This document shows positions 1 through 7,116 of a DNA stretch of 16,374 nt, one piece after another. How positions within the stretch are numbered: the stretch's first letter is position 1; every line of letters starts with the position of its first letter. This DNA is from Tetmemena sp. SeJ-2015. Its lineage: Eukaryota > Ciliophora > Spirotrichea > Sporadotrichida > Oxytrichidae. Where the stretch lies: positions 1 through 16,374 of the forward strand of contig JAJKFJ010007573.1 of the NCBI GenBank assembly GCA_027382625.1. The letters are read 5' to 3'. The position numbers and the translations under genes were made by a program. Below the pieces are notes generated by a model. That model was not told the origin of the DNA, searched no databases, and saw nothing but the letters and a program-made list of their open reading frames with translations.

Positions 1-56
1 TATTTATTTATTTCTAGTTATATGATCCCCTTAATCAATTATAATTCTAAATTAAG

Positions 57-227
57 ATGCAGTAGTAGCAGCAACCATAGTAGAGTAAGTCAACTTTATT
101 CTTCAGAAGTCAATCTTCACGGAAACTAGCTACTCAAACTGAGATGATAAAGATTGGGAGCATTGTCTAACTATTTGATTTTAGAGAGAACAAGAATCGT
201 GCAAGTTTCAGCAGGCCACGCTTCTGA
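57..227 (+). CDS. Short Gln-rich ORF, doubtful gene or 5' leader of the SPFH gene
   Basis: With TAA/TAG read as Gln, an ATG at 57 opens a 56-codon frame ending at TGA 225-227. It begins with a Gln/Pro run (M followed by five Gln, Pro, two Gln, several encoded by TAG) and continues as a basic, Ser-rich peptide. No family is recognisable. It lies on the same strand just upstream of the SPFH gene. A canonical GTAAGT...TTTTTAG intron could run from 238 to 289, ending exactly at the SPFH ATG. The ORF could therefore be an upstream ORF, a mis-read 5' UTR, or a 5' exon that I cannot join in frame. A 7-bp direct repeat (AAGTCAA at 87-93 and 107-113) could be an IES pointer that would alter its reading. 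Confidence 0.25.
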
Positions 228-289
228 TGCACCAAGGGTAAGTTGATTTCCAGCTTGCCTCAAACCTTAAACTCATCTCACGTTTTTAG

Positions 290-1655
290 ATGCTGACGGA
301 GAACCATTCAGAGGAACAGCCCATCATCGTGATGGTCAAGAGATCTTATTGCTGCTGTTGCTGCGACTTGAAGTTCGACATCCCTGCTGGACTCACCACA
401 CTGGAGGAACACTGCGGCAAGAGTACAGGTATAATGAGGCCAGGTGCCCACTGGTGCTACTGCTGTTGCAAGAGAGTTGCTTGCATGCTCACCAGAGCCA
501 TAGTCAATTACGATGCCCCTGTAAGTACTAGTGGTCACAGATATAAGAGATAATGAAACTGCCTGTTCTTCATATCTCAAAATTGGAGAAGCCAATTTTT
601 ACTCTATATGTATAGATCCACAATTGCCCAACCAAGGACAACGCTTACATCTCAGTAGACTTGTATTTCTCTTTCAGAATGCCAACTCAGGTGGCTGAAG
701 TGAAGAACTTTGTTTACAAATTGGGAGCTTCCAGGTTTGATGAGCTCCTCTACTCAGAGATCGATGAGAACATCCGTACCTTCATTAACGGCATCTGGCT
801 TTCTCAGGTGTTTGATCTTAAAGGAGAGATGGCAAATAAGATGATTCTCTATTCAAATTCTTGTATTACATGTGATTCAGGAGCTGAACTCAAAGTTCGC
901 CCAGTTTGGAGTGGCATTTGAAAACTGCAACGTGAAGGGAGTGCATGTGAATCAGCAGCTTACTCAAGCACTAGAGGAGAAGACAAAGCTCAAGTACACC
1001 TTGGCCAATCATATCAAAGAATATGAAAACTAGAAGCTCACACTCGAAAATCATGAGAATTAGGAACTCACAGATCTCAAGAGAGAGAATGAAAGAAAGA
1101 TGGCAGACCTAAGAGCACAAATAGAAAGAGCAAAGGTCGAGCAGGAGCAACTGCGTATGTAAGCTAACACTACATAGGAAGTGGCAATCGTCAAGGCCGA
1201 GGAAGTCGGGTCAGTACTTATCACCTAGGTAGAGGGAGAGAAGTCTATCGCCGAATCTAAGATCAAGGCGCAAGTTATTGATATCATCAACAAAGCAAAA
1301 GCAAGTGCAAACTCTTTATAAGTATGCTAGAAAGTTAGAGTGTGAAATTATTTACTCTGAGATAAGGTAAAATGAGCAGAGAGCTCAGGTTATGAACATC
1401 GAGGCTGAGGCTAAGTTGCAAGCAACAAGGGCTAAATATGCAGCCTTGGTAGAGGAAGGAAAGTCTGAGTTGAAGAATCTGGAGGCCTTCGAGGCCCTTC
1501 GCCGTCACAACTATGAGATTAGCAAGGCTAAGGCCTATGGAGAACTAGCTCAGCAACAGCACAACATAGTGTTCAGTGGCAAGGCTGGAGATGCACTCAT
1601 CAGCCAAGCTTTGGATTTAGGAGATGGGTCCTCCAATCAGAAGAACAAGCAGTGA
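290..1655 (+). CDS. SPFH/Band-7 (stomatin-flotillin type) membrane-scaffold protein, interrupted by two IESs
   Basis: After removing a 95-nt GT-AG intron (521-615, phase 0) and two IESs (842-872 and 1311-1353), the frame encodes 398 aa ending at TGA. The N-terminus (to about residue 75) is Cys-rich, with a run of five Cys and a second CYCCC cluster, suggesting S-acylated membrane attachment (inference). The SPFH domain follows (about 70-190), with motifs such as NYDAP, AYISVDLYFSF and FGVAFENCNVKGV. A long Glu/Lys/Ala-rich coiled coil (about 190-350) ends in a tail with EAEAKLQATRAKYAAL. This domain order is typical of stomatin/flotillin/HIR-like proteins that oligomerise on membranes; I cannot choose the subfamily. 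At least six TAG/TAA codons are internal and read as Gln. The ATG at 290 is chosen because the domain follows directly; TTTTTAG just before it may be the acceptor of a 5' UTR intron. Confidence 0.85.
521..615 (+). other. Spliceosomal intron, 95 nt, in the SPFH gene
   Basis: GTAAGT donor and ...TATGTATAG acceptor, phase 0. Splicing joins codons for NYDAP to IHNCPTKDN, continuous with the conserved SPFH core. There is no flanking direct repeat like those of the IESs. Confidence 0.9.
842..872 (+). other. IES, 31 nt, pointer TGATTC
   Basis: TGATTC occurs at 842-847 and 873-878. No GT-AG intron fits here. Deleting 842-872 changes the frame and gives NKMIQELNSKFAQFG, matching the SPFH core. The unexcised frame reaches TGA at 919-921. 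Confidence 0.92.
1311..1353 (+). other. IES, 43 nt, pointer ACTCT
   Basis: ACTCT occurs at 1311-1315 and 1354-1358. Deletion joins AKASANS to EIRQNEQRAQVMNIEAEAK in frame. Without it the upstream frame meets TGA at about 1340. Confidence 0.88.
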
Positions 1656-1853
1656 AAGGAGATACTTTAATCTCTAAGATAGAGCTCTTTCTATATATAG
1701 TGGAGGTTACAGGATTCACTGCTTGAGGGGATAGAATTTATTAGATTTAATCTTAAAATTATATAAAACTTTGAAATTCACTTTCTCATCTCTACTTTCT
1801 TGCCTGTACACTTTTAAATTGTAAGGAGAGTGTTGGATTATAAATCTAATAAA

Positions 1854-2334
1854 ATGTCTCGACAAGTTCATCACGGTCAGCCAGCGACAGCAAACACAGG
1901 CTCTCTAACTCCCGATCAGCGCTCTCTTCTGGAAGAGCAGAAGGAATACGCCAAGATTCACAAGGCGAACATGTGCATGGCCTTCTTCTACTTCTTCACT
2001 TATGGATTTCTTTTACTGATGGTACTTGCATGGTACCTCACACCTCAAGCGCCTAAGGTTCTCTAGGAGGAGGATAATTTACCCAACCTAGGGACTGTGT
2101 TCAGTGGCATGATCAAGGGCTTCAATCAGAAATATAAAGTTGCTTCTTATAGTTCATTTGAAATTTAGTTGAATACCAAACCAGTAACAGATAGCTTTGA
2201 AGGGGAGAATCAGAAGGATGGGCTTGGCTTACTACTATGATCACACTTATGGGAATAGCAACTTAACAAATATTGAATAATTAAAACACTCATCTGCAAG
2301 CAAGAGTTTCTTTCAAAGCATGAGGTGGAATTGA
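1854..2334 (+). CDS. Small single-span membrane protein, unknown family, with one IES
   Basis: Removing the 103-nt IES (2117-2219) gives 125 codons plus TGA at 2332-2334. The N-terminus is hydrophilic and Gln/Ser-rich (MSRQVHHGQPATANTGS). A Lys/Glu stretch (about residues 25-42) precedes one strongly hydrophobic segment (about 43-66, starting MCMAFFYFFTYGFLLLM). A polar tail follows, with Q encoded by TAG, and the protein ends SFFQSMRWN. If the IES were kept, translation would instead end at 2240 (...DGLGLLL). The 6-bp pointer and exact frame restoration favour the IES model. I do not recognise the family. The ATG at 1854 was chosen over in-frame GTG/TTG codons just upstream. It sits 198 nt after the SPFH gene and 132 nt before the PEX11 gene, all on the same strand. 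Confidence 0.75.
2117..2219 (+). other. IES, 103 nt, pointer GGGCTT
   Basis: GGGCTT occurs at 2117-2122 and 2220-2225. Deletion gives SGMIKGLAYYYDHTYGNSN and keeps the frame open to TGA 2332-2334. The insert itself is AT-richer than the flanks. Confidence 0.82.
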
Positions 2335-2466
2335 GATGGGTGATATTGGTAATTCATTTGAGGAAAATTTATGACTCAATTATTTTCGAATCTATTCTAT
2401 GATAAGGTTGTGATTAGCTCATTTTGAAATCTTTTTAATTAAAATATTTGGTAAATTTGATTTGCA

Positions 2467-3759
2467 ATGGAGAAGGTTATCACTTAGATGAGCAGCTCAG
2501 CAGGTAAACATTAATTTGAGCTATGCCTAACTTGCAACTCAAATAGACTATAGAGATAAGCAGCTGAAATGTCTCTACTACGCTTCCCACTATTTAAAAC
2601 TTTCAATATATCTATACTAATTAGAGATAGTTTATTTGAAGTGGCACTTGCATAACCTAGTAGACGGCCAAGATTCGAAAGCTTTGAAGTTCCTAAGATT
2701 AGCAGGTAAGACTCAATAGTGTTTCTTTTAAGTTTGCTAATGGAATCCTAAATTGGTCTTTGAAGCTAGAATTAGTTTATAACTTAATATACTGTTTTAG
2801 AAAGTCTATTCAAGGCTAGACAGTATTTGAGGCTGTTTAAGTTCCTCTAAAGTTTCAAGGAAGCTTTTACAAATTTATTGCATTCTCCTCCGCCCACCCA
2901 CCAAAAGATAAATATCACAGAGAAAAATTCACTCTAACTTAAAAAGTCATATTTGGAAGGATATCAAAACTTTTTAATTAATCTTTTTTGCCAAAAGGTG
3001 TACAAGGAATCTGAGCAGCACGCATAATTGCATTTGCAAAAATCCAAGAGTATACCTGCTTAAGTTAGTCACCTGCCTGGAGTTCCCTCCCCTAAGAATA
3101 AGAAGATAGGGCTCCTCAATATCCTCAAAGCCGCATCTTGCTTATTCGATGGCATCTACACACTCTTTGACAATCTAGAGATTCTCTCATTCCATTTCCT
3201 AACTCAAAGAGAAACTATGAATTCCAATCAATAATTGGGTTCTCAGAATAACAACAAAGATATACTTAAATCAGACATTAATCTCAGAGCACTGTATCTA
3301 TTAGGAGCCTCAAAGTCTCTCGCTCTTGGTCGCTTATCAGCTTGGGCTTGGCTTATAAAACAGCTATTGAATCTAGTTTGGCAGACCCTCCAATCAATTC
3401 AGTTTTCAATCAAGGAAGAGAAGCTTAAAAAATTTCACAACTTAATTATATCACATTTTTTATAGCTGTTGAGGAAGCTAAAGCGATTCAACGAAAGTAA
3501 CAGCAGCTCTCAAGAAACTTAGAACTCCCACTATGAAGTCCAGAATCTATATTTGCAAAAACTAGCACGAAGTAATCTTCTCAAAGTCAAACTCTCATTG
3601 CAGCTAGTTAAAACGATAGCGGATTTGTTAATAGCAATTCAAGTAACAGGGCTTACCAAGAAATGGTTTGTGTAAGAGTTCAGTGACTCAATGCTCGGAA
3701 TAGCTGGAGTAACTAGCGCTTTAATTCAGCTGTGGACTCATCACAATAAAAGTTTATGA
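2467..3759 (+). CDS. PEX11: PEX11-like peroxisome proliferation protein, with two introns and two in-frame IESs
   Basis: Exons 2467-2503, 2547-2705 and 2801-3759 (introns of 43 and 95 nt, both phase 1, GT-AG) minus IESs 2901-2990 and 3420-3473 encode 336 aa. The N-terminal amphipathic region contains the PEX11-type RDKQLKCLYYASHYL motif. It is followed by two Arg-Leu-rich motifs, ALKFLRLAG and ARQYLRLFKFL, typical of the family's membrane-remodelling segment. Later come the hydrophobic stretch ILKAASCLFDGIYTLFDNLE, a Ser/Leu/Ala-Trp segment, and a C-terminal helix ending GIAGVTSALIQLWTHHNKSL, as in PEX11 tails. PEX11 proteins elongate peroxisomes and promote their division. Length is somewhat above the usual 240-300 aa because of a polar Ser/Asn/Gln linker. 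The ATG at 2467 is preceded by an in-frame TGA at 2458-2460, which supports the start. Many Gln codons are TAA/TAG. The assignment rests on motif recognition only. Confidence 0.78.
2504..2546 (+). other. Intron, 43 nt, PEX11-like gene
   Basis: GTAAAC donor, ...CAAATAG acceptor, phase 1; joins MEKVITQMSSSA to DYRDKQLK, placing the conserved RDK motif in frame. Confidence 0.85.
2706..2800 (+). other. Intron, 95 nt, PEX11-like gene
   Basis: GTAAGA donor, ...CTGTTTTAG acceptor, phase 1; joins FLRLAG to the ESLFKARQYLRLFK exon. Confidence 0.85.
2901..2990 (+). other. In-frame IES, 90 nt, pointer CCAAAAG
   Basis: CCAAAAG occurs at 2901-2907 and 2991-2997. The insert is AT-rich, a multiple of three and free of TGA, so it is invisible to a frame scan. 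Deletion gives PPTHQKVYKESEQ and removes a hydrophobic peptide that is out of place in a PEX11 protein. Confidence 0.72.
3420..3473 (+). other. In-frame IES, 54 nt, pointer GAAGCT
   Basis: GAAGCT occurs at 3420-3425 and 3474-3479. Deletion joins IKEEKL to KRFNESNSSS. The 54-nt insert is AT-rich and lacks TGA, so retention would add 18 residues rather than truncate. Confidence 0.7.
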
Positions 3760-3950
3760 ATCACAAGCAACTGATAAAGTTCTAGCAAATTTAAAATGGA
3801 TGGAGTATTTATATTAGAGTGAAGGAGCATTTATTCGACTTAATTTCAATAAGAAGATTACTTTTAAGTTAAAGAGTTTAAGTTTAAGAAATTACAGTTT
3901 CACACATATTTAACTTCAACTTGGCTTAAATATCCTGCCTACTCCTCCTG

Positions 3951-3970
3951 AAACGCAGCAACCTGCGTTT
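3951..3970. repeat. Perfect 8-bp inverted repeat (hairpin) between convergent genes
   Basis: AAACGCAG, a 4-nt CAAC loop, then CTGCGTTT, followed on the plus strand by a pyrimidine run (TTCTTCTTTTTC). It lies in the 235-nt gap between the convergent PEX11-like gene (ends 3759) and the minus-strand coiled-coil gene (ends 3995). It could mark a 3' end or chromosome boundary, or be chance; nothing else is evident in this gap. Confidence 0.45.
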
Positions 3971-3994
3971 TTCTTCTTTTTCTTATTTTCCTTT

Positions 3995-6838
3995 TCAAAA
4001 TAATTGATAAAGTATTAGTTTGCACGATTTATTTTCCTGCTTCAACTTATCAGCTGTCTGCTCTTCATCCTTTCTAGAACTGACTGGTGTATTTCCTGCA
4101 GTCTTGCTCTGGTAATTAGACTCTGTGTAGTCTTTAGAGTTCCTGCTAAAGCAGCCATTTGAACTGCTGCCACCTCCTTATCTTCTATTCATGGGTTTAA
4201 GAGTTCGCTGCATCTGACTTCCCTTAAATCAATTTATCAACATACGAGCATGCTAAAAGATTGCACTCTTAGGTTTATCAGAGAGTTAGCTGGAGGATAG
4301 TTATGGACTGAGGAAGTCCTCCTTATTTTAGCCAAAGAGGTATCTCTCAGGTCTTTTCAACTGCTAAGTTTTCTGCATTAATTGGTCACCTTCAGCATCC
4401 CTTAAATATACTATACTCTCAAACGAATGCAGCATCACTATTCCTTATTTAAAGATCCTAAAAATTTATTCCTTAAGCATTTTCTTATTTGCTAATAATC
4501 ATGACTTTGATCTGATTGAGGGAGTTTAAAGAATTCTCATCAAAGTGTTGCTTGCTCCTTCCTCTGTTCGCTCTAATTTCTCTTCCTAACTTACTTTCCT
4601 CATAACCGAACTAGTCATACTTCTCAAAATAAATTTATTGTTTATAGACCATTTAACTAAGTTCACAATCTCAAAGTCCAAGTCTCGATTGGAGTTGTTG
4701 TGCAAAATCTTTGAGATGAGTTGGTTGCTGCTTTCATTTAGCCCAAATATATCATCATCCCTCTTTGATAAGATACAATTTATAAGGATAAAGTATTTCC
4801 CTCTTTGCCTAAATGACTCTCTTTCCAGTGGGAGGCTTGCGATTCACATCCTTAGATTAAATTAAAATTCATATTAATTTATTTTTAAGATTTGACTCCC
4901 TAGGATTGATAAGGGGCCGCACCTGCTCCCAAATGTAAAGTTTACATTTACCCTTCATCATCCTCGTTATAGTCTAAGTTTTGCAGAAAAGAGAAGGTCT
5001 TCTTCAAGTTCAAGGCCTTCTTATCAGTAACACCAGATCTAGATTTTGCGTCTGCTCCTTCCTCATTTCTAAAATTAAAGATAAAAGATAGTCTACCCTT
5101 GAGGAGATTAGTTGAGAGATTCAGGCCGTCAGACTTTAGACCCTTGGAGAAGATACTACCTGAAGATTTATCTTACCCTTGCTTATTCTCTCTCCCAATC
5201 TCAAGCAGTCTTTACTTTCCAAAGGAGAGGTTTGAGTTCGCCAATTTAATTGCAGAGATTATTTATTGCTGCAAACTTGGACTCAGCTGATTGAAGCTAA
5301 CTATTTATTGTGACTCATTTGAGTCCATAGGAGAAGGAGCATCCTTTGAAGATTGGGTCTTATTCTATTAAGGCACTGGCTTTACATTTTTATCATTGGC
5401 TACCACAGCTGGCTTTAAGTTCTAAGTCTCGTGTTTCAGTTTATATTGAGTAAGAATATAAAGTATAACATATAGTAGTTTCAGTTGTAGCATGATACTT
5501 TAAATGCTCTAAAAACTTCCACTCAATTTTTATTCTTAGTCAATTATAATGCTAAGCTAACTCTCCTCAAGGAATCTGATAACTTCATAGAGAACTTCAT
5601 TCTGCTTGGCTTTGAGTTGCACTATCAGTCTCGCCTGCACCAACATCTCATACTATTTGTTCTTCTCCTTGTTTAGTTAGGCTAAAGAGAATTCTAAGTC
5701 TTGAATCGACTCATGCAGTTCCTTGCTCGACTGCTTCAAGTACATCCACAAAAGCAAATTGCCAGTCTCTCGGTTCAAACTTTCAAAATTCTTGTTCTCT
5801 ATAGAGTTGCAAAAATGAATGAGGTGCTTACGAGTAGCGAGCTTGTACTTTTGCTTGAATTCTTGCAGCTGGCTGATGATATCAGCGTCTATCAAATCGA
5901 TTGAGTAGTTCTTCAGCTCGCCTAAAAGGATCTGATACCTCTTAATCACTAACTAACAATAGAGATTAGAAGTGGATGCTATAAGATAGTTACTTTGAAT
6001 TAGGCCCAAGAGAGAACTCGGTAATGAAGATTTTAATTATGAAATACGAAATAAGTTTAAATGAAGCATAGTGAGAAGGCATTTGCCGAAGTCCATCAGT
6101 AAATCACAGGGAGTATCTATAGCGATAATATTCTAAGAGTGGTCCTCTGTAAAAGCAGTGAGTTTCTGCACACACATGGCTGAGAGTTCATCAAGTTGAG
6201 TGTTGGCCTTATAGTACTGCTCCTCTTTAACCTCCTTCTACTTTTTGAGTTGCTTGTAGCTGCTGTTGTATTACTCCGACCAAGAATTGTTTTACAAGAT
6301 TGTTAACTTGTTCTAAAAATGAGCTTAAGAAAATGAAAGAGGCAAGAAATGAGCTTAGAAATAAGAACTAAATTAACCTGAAAAAATTTAACTAAATATC
6401 ATGCTCTGTTAATGAAATATTCTTACATCTTCAAGTTGCTTGAGTGCCTTGGCTAGATATCATTTGAGTTTGAGATTAACTTTCTTCAATTTCTCTGATA
6501 AGAATACATTAGTGTTGAGTAAAAGAGAATAAATATTATTTTGAGATTTTTAAAATGAGACATTATTTGATTACCTATGTCATTTTCATTTTTATTAGAC
6601 TGTTGATGTTGCTGGTCGGTTAGTTTGCTCTATGGTTATAAATCCTGGGGAGAGGTGATGCTCGCTTAGCTCTATAATCTTATCATTAAAATGAATGAAT
6701 GAAGCATAAATATATTCATTTTGAGTTTTATCTTAGTTAACGACATTCACAAAATAAGAGCACAATAAATCATCATTTTTGAAAATAATTTAGATTTTAT
6801 GTAAGTGTTACCTCTTTTTACTTTATCATTTTACTCAT
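3995..6838 (-). CDS. Coiled-coil protein of unknown function, interrupted by eleven IESs
   Basis: Removing introns 6495-6574 (80 nt) and 6313-6426 (114 nt) plus eleven IESs gives exactly 669 codons including TGA (3995-3997). It starts MSKMIRLQSQASITSPQDL at 6838, preceded by an in-frame TGA. The first about 110 residues are Gln-rich, then coiled coil (IEKLKKVNLKLKQLEDNK, KQLKKQKEVKEEQYYKANT). A helical middle carries IKRYQILLGELKNYSIDLID and many charged heptads (ELHESIQDLEFSLAQLNKEK). The C-terminal half is Ser/Lys/Asn-rich with segments such as NRDLDFEIVNLVKWSINN, then a disordered Gly/Ser tail. No catalytic motif, signal peptide or membrane span is evident. It may be a structural or cytoskeletal component (inference from coiled coil only). 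It converges with the PEX11-like gene and is 278 nt downstream of the next minus-strand gene. Confidence 0.75.
4223..4267 (-). other. IES, 45 nt, pointer CTTA (plus strand)
   Basis: CTTA occurs at 4223-4226 and 4268-4271. The insert keeps frame but carries a TGA on the coding strand; deletion joins LSDKPK to GSQMQRTLKP. A short pointer, so boundaries are less certain. Confidence 0.65.
4393..4429 (-). other. IES, 37 nt, pointer CAGCATC
   Basis: CAGCATC occurs at 4393-4399 and 4430-4436. Works together with the neighbouring 77-nt IES; both deletions give LQIRNSDAEGDQLMQKTQQ in one frame. Confidence 0.82.
4448..4524 (-). other. IES, 77 nt, pointer TTTAAAGA
   Basis: TTTAAAGA occurs at 4448-4455 and 4525-4532. 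Removes an in-frame TGA; only 12 nt of retained sequence, counting one TTTAAAGA copy, separate this from the next IES. Confidence 0.82.
4758..4797 (-). other. IES, 40 nt, pointer TCCCTCTTTG
   Basis: A 10-bp direct repeat at 4758-4767 and 4798-4807. Deletion shifts frame and yields KRVIQAKRDDDIFGLNESS; the unexcised frame hits TGA at once. Confidence 0.93.
4847..4958 (-). other. IES, 112 nt, pointer CATCCT
   Basis: CATCCT occurs at 4847-4852 and 4959-4964. Deletion joins LQNLDYNE to DVNRKPPTGKR. The insert is AT-rich and has TGA in frame. Confidence 0.87.
5376..5408 (-). other. In-frame IES candidate, 33 nt, pointer CTGGCTTTA
   Basis: A 9-bp direct repeat at 5376-5384 and 5409-5417. Length is a multiple of three and no stop is present, so evidence is the repeat alone; deletion gives TQNLKPVPQQNKTQ. 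Confidence 0.6.
5433..5477 (-). other. In-frame IES, 45 nt, pointer GTTTCAGTT
   Basis: A 9-bp direct repeat at 5433-5441 and 5478-5486 flanks a very AT-rich insert. Deletion removes a hydrophobic LLYVILYILT-like peptide and joins SIMLQLKHETQ. Confidence 0.75.
5961..6010 (-). other. IES, 50 nt, pointer AGAGA
   Basis: AGAGA occurs at 5961-5965 and 6011-6015. Paired with the next IES (37 nt): together 87 nt, so the uncut frame stays open. Deleting both gives LLTMLHYRVLYCQLVIKRYQ, without the Leu/Ser-rich filler. Confidence 0.68.
6023..6059 (-). other. IES, 37 nt, pointer AATGAAG
   Basis: AATGAAG occurs at 6023-6029 and 6060-6066. Partner of the 50-nt IES 12 nt away (that count includes one AATGAAG copy); removing only one breaks the frame. 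Confidence 0.7.
6313..6426 (-). other. Intron, 114 nt, coiled-coil gene
   Basis: On the coding strand GTAAGA...TTTTTAG, phase 0, very T-rich before the acceptor; joins LKQLED to NKLTILQNN. Confidence 0.83.
6440..6463 (-). other. Short IES, 24 nt, pointer TTGAGT
   Basis: TTGAGT occurs at 6440-6445 and 6464-6469. The insert keeps frame but contains the only TGA of this exon; deletion gives KKVNLKLKQLEDNK, a regular coiled coil. An overlapping 30-nt alternative (TTGAG) is possible. Confidence 0.65.
6495..6574 (-). other. Intron, 80 nt, coiled-coil gene
   Basis: GTAATC...CTTATCAG on the coding strand, phase 1; joins NKNENDI to EKLKKVNLKLK. Confidence 0.82.
6680..6822 (-). other. IES, 143 nt, pointer TTATCATT, next to the start codon
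   Basis: TTATCATT occurs at 6680-6687 and 6823-6830. Deletion joins the first codons MSK to MIRLQSQASITSP. Unexcised, the initiating ATG leads into AT-rich sequence, so excision is needed for the N-terminus. Confidence 0.83.
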
Positions 6839-7116
6839 TTTAAATATATTGAAATAATCTTCTTCTCATTGCAACTTACTTACTAAGTGGAGCTGGTTTG
6901 TGAGTATGAAATATTGAGAAAATAAATTTAAAGCTTGTTTCTTGTTATTCTTCTTCTTCATTTAATTATTATTGCAGCTATAACTAGATGAGGTTTTCAA
7001 ACTGAACTCAAAGATCCATAATAGTATAGACACAAGTCCATGACACAAGTCCAAATGTGAAGATAGTTAGGCAAGGATTATATATATTAAGGGGAGGGGA
7101 AAATATGAGAACTATT

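Noticed and set aside
290..1655. Pseudogene interpretation of the broken frames
   Set aside because: Every break coincides with a direct repeat and the same rule repairs all genes; random decay would not give this, nor lengths divisible by three after repair.
4620..5300. Programmed +1 frameshifting as in Euplotes
   Set aside because: UAA/UAG are sense and UGA is stop here, there is no slippery AAA-UAR pattern, and the inserts are tens of bases long with pointer repeats.
7092..7103. G-rich stretch GGGGAGGGGAAAA resembling a telomere repeat
   Set aside because: It is a single imperfect unit, not a G4T4/C4A4 array, and lies inside a germline spacer; no telomere is called.
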